From Casuarius casuarius (Eukaryota > Chordata > Aves > Casuariiformes > Casuariidae): a stretch of 64,000 nucleotides of DNA. The notes beneath the pieces were generated by a model, which ran no database searches, had not been told where the DNA came from, and saw only the letters and a list, made by a program, of their open reading frames with translations. The stretch's first letter is position 1; each line of letters starts with the position of its first letter. The position numbers and the translations under genes are program-made. Where the stretch lies: NCBI GenBank assembly GCA_003342895.1, contig PTFA01000009.1, positions 8,204,677 to 8,268,676 of the forward strand. Reading direction: 5' to 3'. Of the stretch, positions 1 to 11,662 are shown piece after piece.

Positions 1-11
1 CCCCCCCCCCC
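1..11 (+). repeat. C11 homopolymer at window edge
   Basis: The window opens in a run of at least eleven C. Its true length is unknown because it touches the edge. Confidence 0.95.
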
Positions 12-975
12 AATTAAATTTCAAGTGCTTTTTGTAGTGCACTTTTGCTCAGACCATTCAGGGCTCAAACTGTTTATTCCCTCCATGGTACAGACCAGAG
101 AGCAGTCCTGAGAGAACATTTAATCCCCAACAGCAAGAAAAAACCCTGTCATTTAGACATGTTTCTTTACCCTGACCTCTGCTCCCAGAAATGGAGACGG
201 CAGTCAGGAAAAAAAATGGGTAGTACAGAAACCAGATATCACTGCAGACAGACAGTATATCCATAGCCCTAGGTCAAATAAGCCTGCACTGACTTCCTCA
301 GGATGATCAAGAGCTCCAGATTTGATACATACCCCTTTCCTCACATGACAAGTCTGGCTCCTGGGCTGGGCACGCCATATAACACCCCCCGAGCTGACAG
401 AAGGGCTGTTTCCACTAACCCAGGCCACCTGTGAGACGAAACATTTCCTTTGCTCTTGGGGGATTTTTTTGAATTTAGGAACCTTCAGCCTACATAGCAT
501 GAAGTAAACAGATAGAGTTTTGTGACCTCAGACTGCACAGCTTTGTTGGGAAAATGATTAATGTTTCAGGCTTAAAAAGGAAGAGGATATTGTGTGAAAG
601 TGGCAGGCAATGCTAGCAAGCCCATAAAATGTCTTGCAGAGGAGAGGTGTGGTTGGCATGCACAGAAGGCAGTGGGGGTCATTAAATTGACAAGATACAA
701 CTTTTCCTGACAGCATCTTACTCAAGAACCAGGTATGGTCCTTTTTGGGACAGGAACAGGACATTCGTGCCAGTGCTGCTAGGTCACTGCAGCTGCATTA
801 CTGTAATAAACCACAGAAACAACCATCTCCACTTTGAGCCCCACTTTTCCTCTTGGAGATGGCTCTGCACATGGGAATGCCAGGCAGAGTCTGACGTGAT
901 CTGTTCTGCTGTTCAGTATTTGGAAGTCAGGCCTGCAAAGAGCAACAAACATTCCTAAATAAGCTTTTTTTGCAG

Positions 976-1106
976 TTGCACAACAGGGAGCAAGAGGAGT
1001 GTGCCAGGAGGCGTCTGGCAGAGGTGCCCTTTGCTGAGCAAGGCAGCGCAGAGCTTCGGGAGGAGCTGGCCACACAGCCCGCAGCCGCTTCCATACAGAC
1101 AGAGCA
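976..1106 (+). other. Exon-shaped open interval, coiled-coil-like (unassigned)
   Basis: The interval follows a strong acceptor (run of seven T, then GCAG, with CTAAA upstream as a possible branch site) and ends before GTAAGC. In phase 0 the frame is open across all 131 bases and ends two bases into a codon. The peptide is rich in E, R, Q and A (for example REQEECARRRLAE near its start), which suggests a charged helix or coiled coil, and GC is high in third positions. A second frame is also open across it, so the coding reading is not unique. I do not recognise a protein family. Its end phase matches the start phase of the exon-shaped interval at 11227-11329, a one-in-three coincidence by chance. 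It may be a real exon of an unidentified plus-strand gene, a lncRNA exon, or a decoy in a GC-rich pocket. Confidence 0.22.
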
Positions 1107-2739
1107 GTAAGCTTTCTTACTCATCACAGTATTCCTTAATCGTAAGTGACTTTCATTCTCAATGTGCTTTCCAGACACCAGCTATAAAACAAGTCCATAG
1201 CAGCCTTATGGCAGCAAAGGCATTCCCTACTGGGGAAATAGAAGGGAAATCCTTGATGAATCACAGCAAAGCAAGAGGAGTGTTGGGCTCAGACGGCTCA
1301 GGAAAGGACTCTGGGAGAAAACTGCACACAGAACTCCAGGGGTTATTCCCCCCCCTTCCACTCCCAAAGTTTTCTTTTGAAAGAGGCTTTTTTGCTGCTA
1401 AGAAATGAGAATTTATTCAGTTCATACTCCATCTTATTGCTTCCCGAGAACGTAGCAAATGCATTTCATTTCCTCTCCTGCCTAGTGGGATGCTGAGGAG
1501 ATGTGATCTCTGAATTGGTATATGTTTCAGCTGGGCCACAGTCCCAGCAAAATTTATGACACATGCCTGTGCCCCTGCTAGCTGATTGGGTAAGGCCAGG
1601 GAAATGGAGAAAGCCTCAACTCGCTGAGCTTCAGAAAATGAGCTTCACTTAAATGATGTATTGTTTTGCAGCAAGAAGGAACACCTGGCTTGTACAGTGG
1701 GGAAAAAAGAACAAAATGCAACATTAATAAAAATGACTGGAAAGGGATTGGAGAATTATGGTTATTTTTGCTTCTACATGAGAGAATTTACACAAAAGTT
1801 TGCAATTACAGTCTCACATATCTGTTAATTTTGCTTGACATGATTGCATTGGTATGTCCACTAATTCAGTTTCCATCTTCATTAACATCTCCTGTGCTTT
1901 ACAGAACAGTTTCAGACTGTCTGATGCTTCCCATGTCACTCAGAAGCAGCATTAGGAAATTATTATTGCTTTCCTTATGACACTACATAATTACTTCTTC
2001 AGACATAAGAGTCATTTATACTGTATAAGTGAGATTTTGCTTTTGCTTATCCTATTGTACATCTTCAGGGCAGCTGCTTTGTATATATTTTGAAACAAGT
2101 GAGAGCAACTGATTCCAGAAAAAAGATTTTTAGATGTAGCATCAGTGCAAAAAGGATTTGCAAGTATTTAAGTAACTTGAAGTTTATAACACTGAATATG
2201 GAAGATATAATTAATTCAGCTAAAATAAGAACTAACCCAAGGTGTAACTGGGCAGAAAGGAACAGAGGGGCATAGGAAAAGTGAATTACCAGTGAGGACC
2301 TAAAGTTAATCCTTTATTTGTGGAGCTACAATATAGAAAATAAAATGCAACATTGGTGTGTGTGCATGATACATAAAATAAACATATACCAAGAGATATG
2401 TTTATGCAACAGGATATATAGTGCAACAACACATGCTAATTTGCTTTTTCCTACATGTTATAGAAAACCAAATATTGTAGCAGATTCAGCATGAAGATAC
2501 AGATACTATATCATTCATTAAAGTTAGATCAGCCCTCTTCTAATAAGTAAACAAACACAGCTGACTGATTCTTACGTACATGTAGACTCCTGCACTGTGC
2601 ACTGAGCAGTAAGAAAATTTGAGTAATTTTAACATCAAGAGTGTGTAAAGGGATGTTGGCACAAACATGAACAAGGCTCCGGGAGTTCAGAGGTGCCTTA
2701 CGGCTGTCCATCAGGAGCATGCAAGTACGCGGCTCTGCT

Positions 2740-2880
2740 ATATGAGCACTAATGGAGAGTTAGTGCCTATAAGCATTAACGCAATTAGTGCCTAGTAATC
2801 CTAACTGCAAATGAGCAGCTCCACCTACATATAATTGGTCCTGTAGTATTAATATAATCAAAGTATATTCATCTTCACTG
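2740..2880. promoter_or_regulatory. Block with three TTAGTGC copies
   Basis: TTAGTGCCTA occurs at 2760-2769 and 2785-2794 (25-bp period), and the inverted copy GCACTAA lies at 2746-2752. The flanks carry ATTAAC, CAATTAG, TAATCC and ATTTGC-like homeodomain words. Regulatory role is inferred from site clustering only. Confidence 0.25.
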
Positions 2881-3064
2881 GGAAAACGTGATGCCCATTT
2901 TGGGCTGTATTTTTCTTGGAGATATCCTTTGAGCCTTTGTTCTCGAGAAGCAGGAATCCATTATGATGTATATCTCTTAAAGAATAATTACTTGCCAGTA
3001 AGTGCCAGTCCCAGAAGGAATATATTCTAAATTGATTAGCACTCAGCCACCCATCTCTCCACAG

Positions 3065-3174
3065 AGTTGGGGAGTTCTGTAATCTCTTTCACAACTTTTC
3101 AATTAGCTTTTGATTTGGGAGCGTTTTCATCTCCTGCCACAAAGGGAATTCACCGACAGAGCGCAGCGAGCAAC
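3065..3174 (+). other. Exon-shaped open interval (weak)
   Basis: A pyrimidine-rich acceptor (ccacccatctctccacag) precedes this 110-base interval and a GTAAGG donor follows it. Only one of three frames is open; it starts with two bases of a split codon and ends in phase 0. The predicted peptide, which begins LGSSVISFTTFQ, is hydrophobic then polar and resembles nothing I know. Base composition does not differ from the surroundings. Most likely a splice-site decoy. Confidence 0.1.
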
Positions 3175-3793
3175 GTAAGGGTACCGCCAGCCCTCCCAAA
3201 CCTCTGCTCTCTGGGCATCAGCGACAGCCTGCAGGGCCTGTCACCACTGGTTTAAAAATCACGAACATGGCATTTGCAAAACAACATGCAAATTAAGCAG
3301 GACTAGCAAATATATGTCACTGTGCAAATATACAAGAGACAAACCTATGTCTCGTTTTTTGTATTAAGCATTTGGCACATGAGCTCCTCTAAATCTTGAT
3401 GTATGGCAAAGGGCTCGTTCACTCCTGCAGAGAGAATTCGCTGACTGCGAGCGCTGTTGTTCTCCTGCGGGTATGGGTTCACACGTGAGATTAGCTAAAT
3501 AAGAACAATTTGCGAGACTGAGGTGGTCAGTCCCACTCTGTGCACAGATCCGGCACTCAGCAGCAACCGGCGGGTGACCGAACCCCGGGCAGGCTGAGCC
3601 TTGGGGCCGCGGTATAAGGACCTTACACGGCAGCCATTAAACCAGTACAGAGACCACGAGCCGTTCCAAAATGGGTGGCAGCTGCCAACCACAAAATGAA
3701 GTAAACTGGCTGAATAATTTATTCACAAAAAGTAACTCCACCTGTTTTACCACTTAACCTGCCCATTAAAATGTAAGTCTGGAAAAATCAGTG

Positions 3794-3860
3794 TATTTTT
3801 TTTAATATATTTTATTTTATATATATATTTTATATATATATTTTAATATATATATATAAA
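3794..3860. repeat. AT-rich low-complexity tract
   Basis: Alternating T runs and (AT)n without any G or C over more than 60 bp. Simple low-complexity DNA likely to be length-variable. Confidence 0.95.
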
Positions 3861-4094
3861 GTCTTTTGAGATGTGCTGAATAAGAAATTACAACATCTTC
3901 AGGAGGCAGATGATCATCACAACATTTTGTCAACAAAGTTATGAAAGCACCTTATTTTTGTGTTTCAATAAAGGAAATGAACTGCTCCTATGCAAATTAC
4001 ACGCAAATATAATGACAGTGATTTCTTGGTATTAGAGAGAAAAACAAGACAATTTCAAGAGGCAATTTGAAAATATAATGTTAGAGACACCGCT

Positions 4095-4200
4095 TTCAGC
4101 AATCCGAGGATTAACTGTTTAACAAAGGCCCGGTGGTCAGACCAGCAATTAGCTGCTGTTTAATCATAATAATTATGTGCAATTGAGAAAAAAACCTCAG
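4095..4200. promoter_or_regulatory. Enhancer-like block
   Basis: A TCF/LEF-like AACAAAGG, CAATTAGC, TAATCATAATAATTATG and CAATTGAG occur within about 80 bp. Composition and motif density resemble developmental enhancers. Not testable here. Confidence 0.22.
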
Positions 4201-5149
4201 TAGATGCAAAGAAAATTCCTGAACTGCTGCATTCAGTTTAGTAGCCTATTTCTGTCTTTCCAAAACAGCAACGTGGGGTAGCAGCAGTTTCAGGGTAAAA
4301 TTATTTCTTTCAAAAGCGATAACAAATCTCCCATCAACTCCGGAAGTGGAGGAAAAAGGAGGACTAATATTTTACCCTTATTTCTATAACTGTTTTTACA
4401 AACTCACGTAACCAATATGACAGTAAGTCCTTTCCAAATGTGGAGAAAGGTCTCTAAACTTCATGATTCCTTCCCATGACACAGGAAGGGAGACGACTTT
4501 GCACGTTTGCATCTCTGCAGGACCGGGTGCGTGTGCATGTGCGGGCACAACAAAGCAGGTGAGGCTGGGAAAACATTGCCTGCAAAACGACCGCGGGGTG
4601 CACCTTCATACAAACAGAGCACCAGCTGAGCGGCTTCTGAAGCCATTCCTGCTTTACTGCAGTCATTTATTGATGGATTAGAAGTACATCTGCATTGGAA
4701 GACAACTGCCTTGGGTAAAGCACATGGGACTGCAGTTCGGGTCCAAGCAATGCTTCTGCACTTGTTGATGCCTGTAACATGCTGGACTAGCTCTGCATTT
4801 CTCCCTGCCAACTCATAATTGATTTGTACAAAGTCTCTAATGCTTTTTTTAGTGAAAAAGCTAAATATTACTGAAACCGTTACTGGCAGAGCTGATCAGT
4901 CTAGATGAGTACACAACAAACACTGAAGTCCAAAACCAAGCAAAAATCTTGTCAGTTTGAACTGCTCACTAGACTGCATTCTACCATATCCTGACTGCCC
5001 ACAACCACTTCATTATGTGATCAAATTAGCACCAATTTTCTCAATCGGTATTTAAAAAAAATTAAGGCTATGTAAATAAATCATTTTTCAGTAATGCAGT
5101 GCACCTGCACAGAGTACAGAACTGGCCTGGGATGTGTGCTCCTTCGGGA

Positions 5150-5400
5150 GACAGAGGGGAAAAATCCCCCAGGAACCCCTGGAGAGCCGGACCCTCTCCC
5201 TCCCTCGCTCCCGAGGACTGATGCCACGCTGCCTCCTCAGAGCCACCACCCAGCGCTCACCGGCAGCCCAGGGCTGGGCCGTAGGGGAGCTGGACGCGGG
5301 TGACCAGCCGGCAGGGCCGAAGCAGTCACCAAGAGCGCCGTCGTCCCGCGGCGCTGTGGAGTAAAAGGACCCTGCGCTGGGCAGCGTGCGGATGACTCAC
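5150..5400. promoter_or_regulatory. Weak GC/CpG hill
   Basis: GC-rich with moderate CpG content near its 3' end (agagcgccgtcgtcccgcgg). No gene is recognised. Lower CpG density than the main islands. Confidence 0.25.
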
Positions 5401-6159
5401 GTCTCTGCACCATTTGATGCAAAATTAATGCCCCAAGTGCACAGTCAAGGGTCTCATTGAACCATAATTCACATTTACTTTCCCTGAAGCTTAGCATTAG
5501 TGATTGTTTCCAGTAAAAAGCAGATGACTCCACGCCCTCTTCAGCAACTCATCTAAGTTCTCAGAAAAGCGGTCCCAGAGAAAGGCATATCTTTCAGACT
5601 TCACTAGTGTGTGACGTCTCCTGGAAGAGGGCAGGAATTTTGGGTTTTGGCTTTTCCCGAAATGTTGCAGTGGCAAGGAAACACAAAACCCAAGACTGGC
5701 ACTATATTTAGCAAACTGGGTGGAGACTAAGAATTATTCTACATGAGCCAGCAAATAGCAATCTCTAACTGCTACCAAAAGGGCCAGCGATGAAAAGGTC
5801 AACGGATGAAGATCTTCCGGTGACAGTACCTCAAGGTGGAACTAGGAAAACCACAACCTCAAAGACTTTATACAGAATAGGAAAACAATTTTTCCACTTT
5901 TGTCACTAACTTAGAGAGCCAGATTCAAGAATAAAGACACCTCTATTCATTCACAACCCCCAAAGTCACAAGCGCTTGTGGGCCTTTAGGATCAGCATAT
6001 CCTTGTATTTGTGGCAGTTGCCACCTCAGGACCCTGTCGTGCTCTGTGCAGCAGACTTGTTCCTTGTATTGCTAGTGCTTTCCCAAGAAAAATATGAAAA
6101 GTGCAATAATCAAGATAACTTGTTCTGCAAGCAGCAACACAAGGCTTCTTCTCTATTTG

Positions 6160-6253
6160 GCATTCAGCTTCACAGCCTAATTAATTAGCATTTGTACAGC
6201 ACTTTGAAAATATGAAAGGCAATTGAAGTGCTAAGTATTATTATTAATATTAG
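6160..6253 (+). repeat. Ancient L3/MIR-type repeat, 3' end
   Basis: The segment follows the pattern of the shared 3' tail of amniote L3/MIR-like elements: TTAATTAGCATTTGTA, then a variant of AAGCGCTTTGAGAT (here CAGCACTTTGAAAAT), then ATGAAAGGC, and finally a short TATTATTATTAATATT tail. Recognition is from memory of the family consensus and divergence is high. The 5' part of the element is not visible. Confidence 0.6.
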
Positions 6254-7049
6254 CAGCAGCACCATTTTGCTCTACTGAATGCATTTTCCAGCAGACTTGC
6301 TATAGAAAAAAAAGTCAAGCCAGCTGAACTGACATGCTATAAACTTGAAATGCACTTAGAGCTTCTTCACCATATTTGATTACAGTAAGCCAAATGGCTG
6401 AAACATCTGCATAGCTGTGCACTTTTTTTTAGTCTATTAAAAAATTGAACCTCTCATAGCTCAATTTGTTCCGAATCTGTCACCAAGGTAGATAGATATT
6501 GCTTTGCAGGACAATTTTAGGATTGTTTATGAAAAGGAGTCTAACATGCTGGAACTCTGTAGGCTACCTTGCATTTGCATGCGCCCAAATATGCCATCAG
6601 GAGAAGAAAATGCTTCATGAACTCTTGTATCTCTCATTTAACACAGAAACTGCCGATAGTTAAAAGGCACAAACAGTTCTAAATAGGCAACTGATCCCTG
6701 TGGCTCTCAATTTAAAACATAGCTGTAACTTGTAAATGCAAGAGCTCAAGGGACACATCCTTCTTGATTTCTACTTTGGTAACTGCTGGTTTTTGCAGTG
6801 GCAGTGGGATATCTGGCCTTAACCTTCTGAATCAGCTTTATTCCAAAATTCAATGGCTCTTAGCCCATGCTGGCTATCTGGTAACACATGCATGAGTTAG
6901 TAGCTGCATTCAACATTTGTTTACCTAGTTGCTTATAACTAACAAACAGATTTTTATTTCTGAGCAAGCTTCCTTCTAGTTCTGCTCAATGTAATTTACA
7001 GTAGGCAAGAGCTAACCAGCGCTTGGCTGCCTTAGCCCAAAAGCAATGA

Positions 7050-7430
7050 CTGCGAGACTGTAACACGCTACCATCTTGCAGCGACCGCAGCAGCGGTCCA
7101 GAAAAGGGGCCACGCACGTGAGACGTGGCTAACTCCGCTCGTGGGCCGAAGGGACAAACGTGACTGCAGACAAAGCCGTGAGGCATCGCCACGGGGCGGC
7201 GCACGGAGGGATGCGGGACCCTGGGGCAGCGCTGCCGCGGGAGGGGGCCCCGGGCACAGGGCAGTGCCAGCAGCGGGTCGCAGGAACTCCCTCTGCAGAG
7301 CACTTTGGTAGGAGGAACGAGATGCCTTCGCCTAGACACCCCAGAGCCCGCGCCTGCCCCATTCAGTGCCCAGCTAGGATGCGCAGCAGGAGGCAGAGCC
7401 CATGGACGGTCCAAGAGACGAACCGGCCAG
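7050..7430. promoter_or_regulatory. CpG-rich hill
   Basis: GC-rich DNA with scattered CpGs (gccacggggcggcgcacgg). Both strands are open for 77-173 codons without any recognised domain, so the open frames are attributed to composition. Possible orphan CpG island. Confidence 0.35.
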
Positions 7431-8705
7431 CCCATTCCCAGCCAACATGTACTACTGGGAGAGAAGGCATCTGAAGACAGCAGGTGTCTGAAGCTGACAG
7501 CTGGCATCTTTTTAGCCCTTTAAAGCATGCCCATAACTAAATATTTTGCTCATTGTATTGCAAGAAATCCCTGCGTACTGATGCCTATCTCATGGTGTAT
7601 TTTTGCACATTAAAAAAGAAAGTTCAAGTTTATGATCCTCAGCTCCCTCCTAATGTCAGCTGTTATTGCCATGCTGGCAGGAAAGATGAGTTTCATAGTT
7701 GCGAGTAAACAAGTGCAGTTTAGTTCAGTAACAGAGAAGAGGGGGCACCAACACAGAAAACAAGGTAATGAGATCGGAAATCCTGACTCCGCTGAAGTCG
7801 GGGGCCAACACTGCAGCCTGGGCTGGCTCTGCCAGAGCTTGATATAACCAAGCAGCCAGATACGTCCCCCAGAGCGGTGGTGAGATGTGTCAAACAGAAG
7901 CCAAGCGTTTCAGCACAAGTCTCTGCTGCTGAGTACAAGTCCATGAATCAGGAAGCTCGACAGCAGTTCTCTCTCTGAAAACCGAAAAGCGGATGGCTCA
8001 TTACAGAAGGGCAGCTTCCCAAAAGCAGCAACAGCCAAGCAGAACAACCTTGGGCTCCGAGGAGATGACAATTTTCATTAAAAATACAATATTCAGTCAG
8101 AAAAATATTTTGTGGTTCTAGTTCTCGTAAGCGTCTCCCTCTCCTTCCAAAACCCCCGACAGAGCTAACACGTCCCTTCAAGATGCCTAATAGCAAAACA
8201 GCGAGATCGTTGGAATTTCAAAGCTTTGTGCCGCGGTGCGAAGCGCGTCGCAAAGCGGCTGATGAGGATCCAGCTGATGGCTTTAAGAATTCTGACAGTA
8301 TTTCCAGAGCCAGAAGACCTATTAGGAAAGCTGATTCATAAAGCCAAATCACTTTTTATTCATTTCATGTCTAGGGTTCAAGGGAAAGTCCCTGTGAAAA
8401 TGTAAGGAAGGGGAAATAATACAAACTTCATAAAAAATGAACGAAAGAGAGCAAATACCCAAGAAACAAAAAACCTCCAGAAAACCACATAATAGAATTC
8501 AAACCCTGAGAAGCTGGTGTTTGAATACAAGATTGGCATAATATGTTTCAAATCTTCAGTGACACAAAAAGGGATTTTGCATATGAAAGATCTTTGTAAT
8601 TTTTGCTATCATCACTATAAGCCTCAGATGCATTGGCTTTGATTTAGTAAACAATAAAAAAGGAAGAAAAAATCCCCGAGTGTTTTCTACAGTTGTGTAA
8701 AGATG

Positions 8706-8709
<4 letters not shown>

Positions 8710-8736
<27 letters not shown>
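8710..8736 (+). repeat. 27-base poly(A) run
   Basis: An uninterrupted A run. AATAAA at 8652 lies about 58 bases upstream, farther than the usual 10-30 bases from a cleavage site, and no gene-like sequence or target-site duplication was found. Treated as a homopolymer rather than a retrocopy tail. Confidence 0.95.
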
Positions 8737-8740
<4 letters not shown>

Positions 8741-9195
8741 TTGCTCTTCCCCCGCAACTGCAGAGGAAACTGCCAAACTGCCATGGCTAGGTAGTGTGTG
8801 TGTGGGGGGGACACGTAGCGCCTTATGCAGATTGACTCAGCCTCCCCAGGGAAAAAGGCGAGGGAAGAGGGAAAGAGGGTAAAAGAGGAAGGAAGGTTAA
8901 ACAAACAACAAAATACAGAGGAGAGTGGCGCACACCTAATGGGAGATTACAGGTTAATAGTTCATAAAATAAGGCAAATGCTACTGCCAGCAGCAAAACA
9001 GTCTCGATACTGAGTTTAGAAATAAGTAGAAAAAGTGAGTTCTGTAGGCTCAAAGTTTTTAAAGGATATTGTACAATACTTTGAACATTTCTGATATTTT
9101 TAGTTGTCTAAGATTTGTTTTCTGAGGATTTTCCTGTTTGTGTTTATTTAGTGTTTGGAAGAGGTATGAGAAGGCTCCACAAAAGAAAGGAGTTC

Positions 9196-9234
9196 CAGTT
9201 TTATATTCCTTCACAGTTTTATATTCCTTCGCAG
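9196..9234 (+). repeat. 18-bp tandem duplication
   Basis: Two copies of CAGTTTTATATTCCTTCR lie head to tail at 9196-9213 and 9214-9231, followed by a third CAG. They differ at one base. Recent slippage-type duplication. Confidence 0.9.
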
Positions 9235-11226
9235 AACATCTGTAAAACCAAGACGTGCGCTTCAAGTGTCAGAACACAATCACAAAAGAGTTCCAGCAAC
9301 CAAGAACACCAAAATCTCTTTTTTCCCTCCCAAACTTGTAGCATAACTAGTCTGCCGGGCTCACTAAACTACTTGAGGTTCTTATCTGTAGTCTGTGACT
9401 TTTCCATTTTTCTGAGGTAGGCGGCAAATGCAACGTTTGTGTAAGAGACCTCGAAGGGGAGGTCTGATACTTAGGCATAGGGTGGTGAATAGCAAACAGA
9501 CCCTGCTTATTTTCCTTGCATTTTCCCTAAAGTCTTAACCATTACCTGAGAGGCCTTGCATACGATGCAACAGAAAAGCTAGTTTATGGTACCTTCATGG
9601 TCAACCACACAAAGTAACTATTATGCTTATTCAATGTGCTTTCTTTTGTTGGCATGGTATCTTAAAACCTAGCAGAGTTCAAGAAACTCATTTAATTTTA
9701 ATGTATTTTGTCCCTCTAACCAGAACAATTTTTTCTTCAATTACCTTTAGCAGAAATCTAATCTAGCCAACAAGTATAGCAACAAAATATGTCATTACAA
9801 ATGATTTTTACAATTTTGTTGCTGCTCTGATTTATTATGGTGTCAAGTTTTTCTAATTTCGTCTGTTGATTGCCCCTTTTAGGAAAAAATACGTCTTTGA
9901 ATGTGCAACAATTGCCAGCAACATGTATATAAATATTAGGATGTAAACAGGCAGTTTCAACAGCCATTTAAACATGGTAAAATAGCTGCTTAGATGCACA
10001 GAATAATGAACTCTGGTCTGTTTACCAATAGTTTACAAAAATAATAAAGTGCTCTACACAACTATTACAGTGTATAGCTGATAGCCACAATTTAAAGTGG
10101 GATAAATCCTTTCTATGAAGGCCATGAAAGGAACCAGTGTTGGAAACAGAATTAAATTTTGGCTTTGGCCACAGACCCGTACAGATAATCGCTAGGCAAT
10201 AAATAATAGACCAGCGATGACCATCTATTCTTTTGTTAAGAGCTACAGGCTATGTCCAGATTTGCAGATGCCGCGGTACGAGAGCAGCAGGCCTGTGGCG
10301 CTCCCTGCGTTTGGGCTTAGGGGACAGCACTGCCACCAAAGTCTCCCCAGGCCCTGCAGACGCTGCTCTTGGGACAGGAGGGTTTTAGGTGCCTGGAGCT
10401 CCCGGCATAGCTTTGTTTTCTTGGGAAAGAAGGACACCGAGTGCCCTGCGAGATGGGTCGGAGGGCGCCTGGGCTGCCGTTGCTCCTCGCTTGGCCTGGG
10501 GAAAGGAGACGGCTTCCCCGGGGCGGGCAGTTAACTGGGCTGCCACTAAGCTCTACCATCCCCAATCCAAAGACCGAAGTAGAAGAATCTCTCGGCAGGC
10601 CAAAGACTAATATTTAATTAACACTGAAGAAAAATTAGAGATCCTAACGAATATGCTGACATACATGATCTCCAAATTGGAGATCTCAGGTTACAGCTTA
10701 ACAGACAAATGGTGGAAATTCTGCCTCTTTTCCCTCCATCTGCCCTAGTTACTCTGATTACCACAGGGAGTCTTACTACAGGTATACATGCTGTTCTGAG
10801 TATTTTCTGGTCTTGATTTCTGTTCTTATTTCTAGATGCAACTGCAATAAAAATAATATACCGACTTTCATTTCAGATCTAGAAGAAATACAGAATGTAA
10901 AAAACAAGATAAAAACAGATATATTGCTAGATCTTGAATTATAAGCATTGGTTCAGAACATGGATATGGAAAACAAAATATTTCATTGACTGATGGTGAT
11001 TGCTTTCAAACCTTACCCATCGGAAAAAAATATTTTAAATATTGTATGGAACATAACAGTAAGGGAGAGGAAAAGACCATGGAAAGCAAGCTCCTGGAGC
11101 AGGATGGTCCCTTTAAGATCAGCATAACGCAGTAAGTTACAGCCTCAGGTCTATACGCAACGCGTATCAGAAAGTGCTATTCTAAAGTGTATATATTCAA
11201 GGCCCCATATGATTTTGTCATTACAG

Positions 11227-11329
11227 ACAGCTTTTGAATTGCTCCAGCTTTGCACTGCCATCATCTCTGTTTAACCTGGGCAATAGGATTTCTCAACCTT
11301 TCCATTATTCAGCTTCCACTTCACTCCAG
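11227..11329 (+). other. Exon-shaped open interval (weak)
   Basis: The sequence tttgtcattacag forms a plausible acceptor and CCAG followed by GTAAGA is a strong donor. One frame is open through all 103 bases, beginning with the last base of a split codon and ending in phase 0. The peptide is serine-rich with no motif I recognise. The phases happen to be compatible with the interval at 976-1106 upstream and with the candidate microexon at 16141-16167 downstream, but composition is intron-like. Non-coding exon or decoy are both possible. Confidence 0.14.
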
Positions 11330-11644
11330 GTAAGAATTCAAGCAATAAAATTAAAAAACAAACAAAAAAACCCCCCAAAACCAAAGTCTCTTCAAAGTTC
11401 TAAATTATTTACTTTATATGATGGCAAAAGCCAATGGAAATGAAAACTCTGCTGATTGCTTAAAAAAAGCATACAATGCTTACAGTGTATTGCCCGTAAA
11501 GAGCAACTCAATGTAATAAATAAAACCTGGTAATCACCTTTTGGCAACTTTATCAATGCCTCTCTGTATCAAATGGAAGATCTTCACTTTCAAAGTCTGA
11601 GGGAAATGATTAATAAAAATCAGATGGGGTTTGAATTTCTTTAT

Positions 11645-11662
11645 TGTCACATTATTGTGACA
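11645..11662. promoter_or_regulatory. Inverted repeat TGTCACA-TTAT-TGTGACA
   Basis: A perfect 7-bp inverted repeat with a 4-base spacer. The TCACA half-sites resemble inverted T-box cores. It may be a binding site or a chance palindrome. Confidence 0.25.

Larger units (their letters stand above)
1..9999. other. Non-coding stretch, 0-10 kb
   Basis: Apart from the listed exon-shaped intervals, repeats, GC hills and motif blocks I see no gene, RNA gene or recognisable mobile element here. All open frames in this stretch are short or lie in GC pockets, and none shows a known domain. No CR1 3' tail of the avian type was found. Confidence 0.6.

Noticed and set aside
8640..8736. AATAAA followed by a 27-base A run, as in a processed retrocopy
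   Set aside because: Signal and A run are too far apart, no gene-like sequence precedes them, and no flanking target-site duplication was found.
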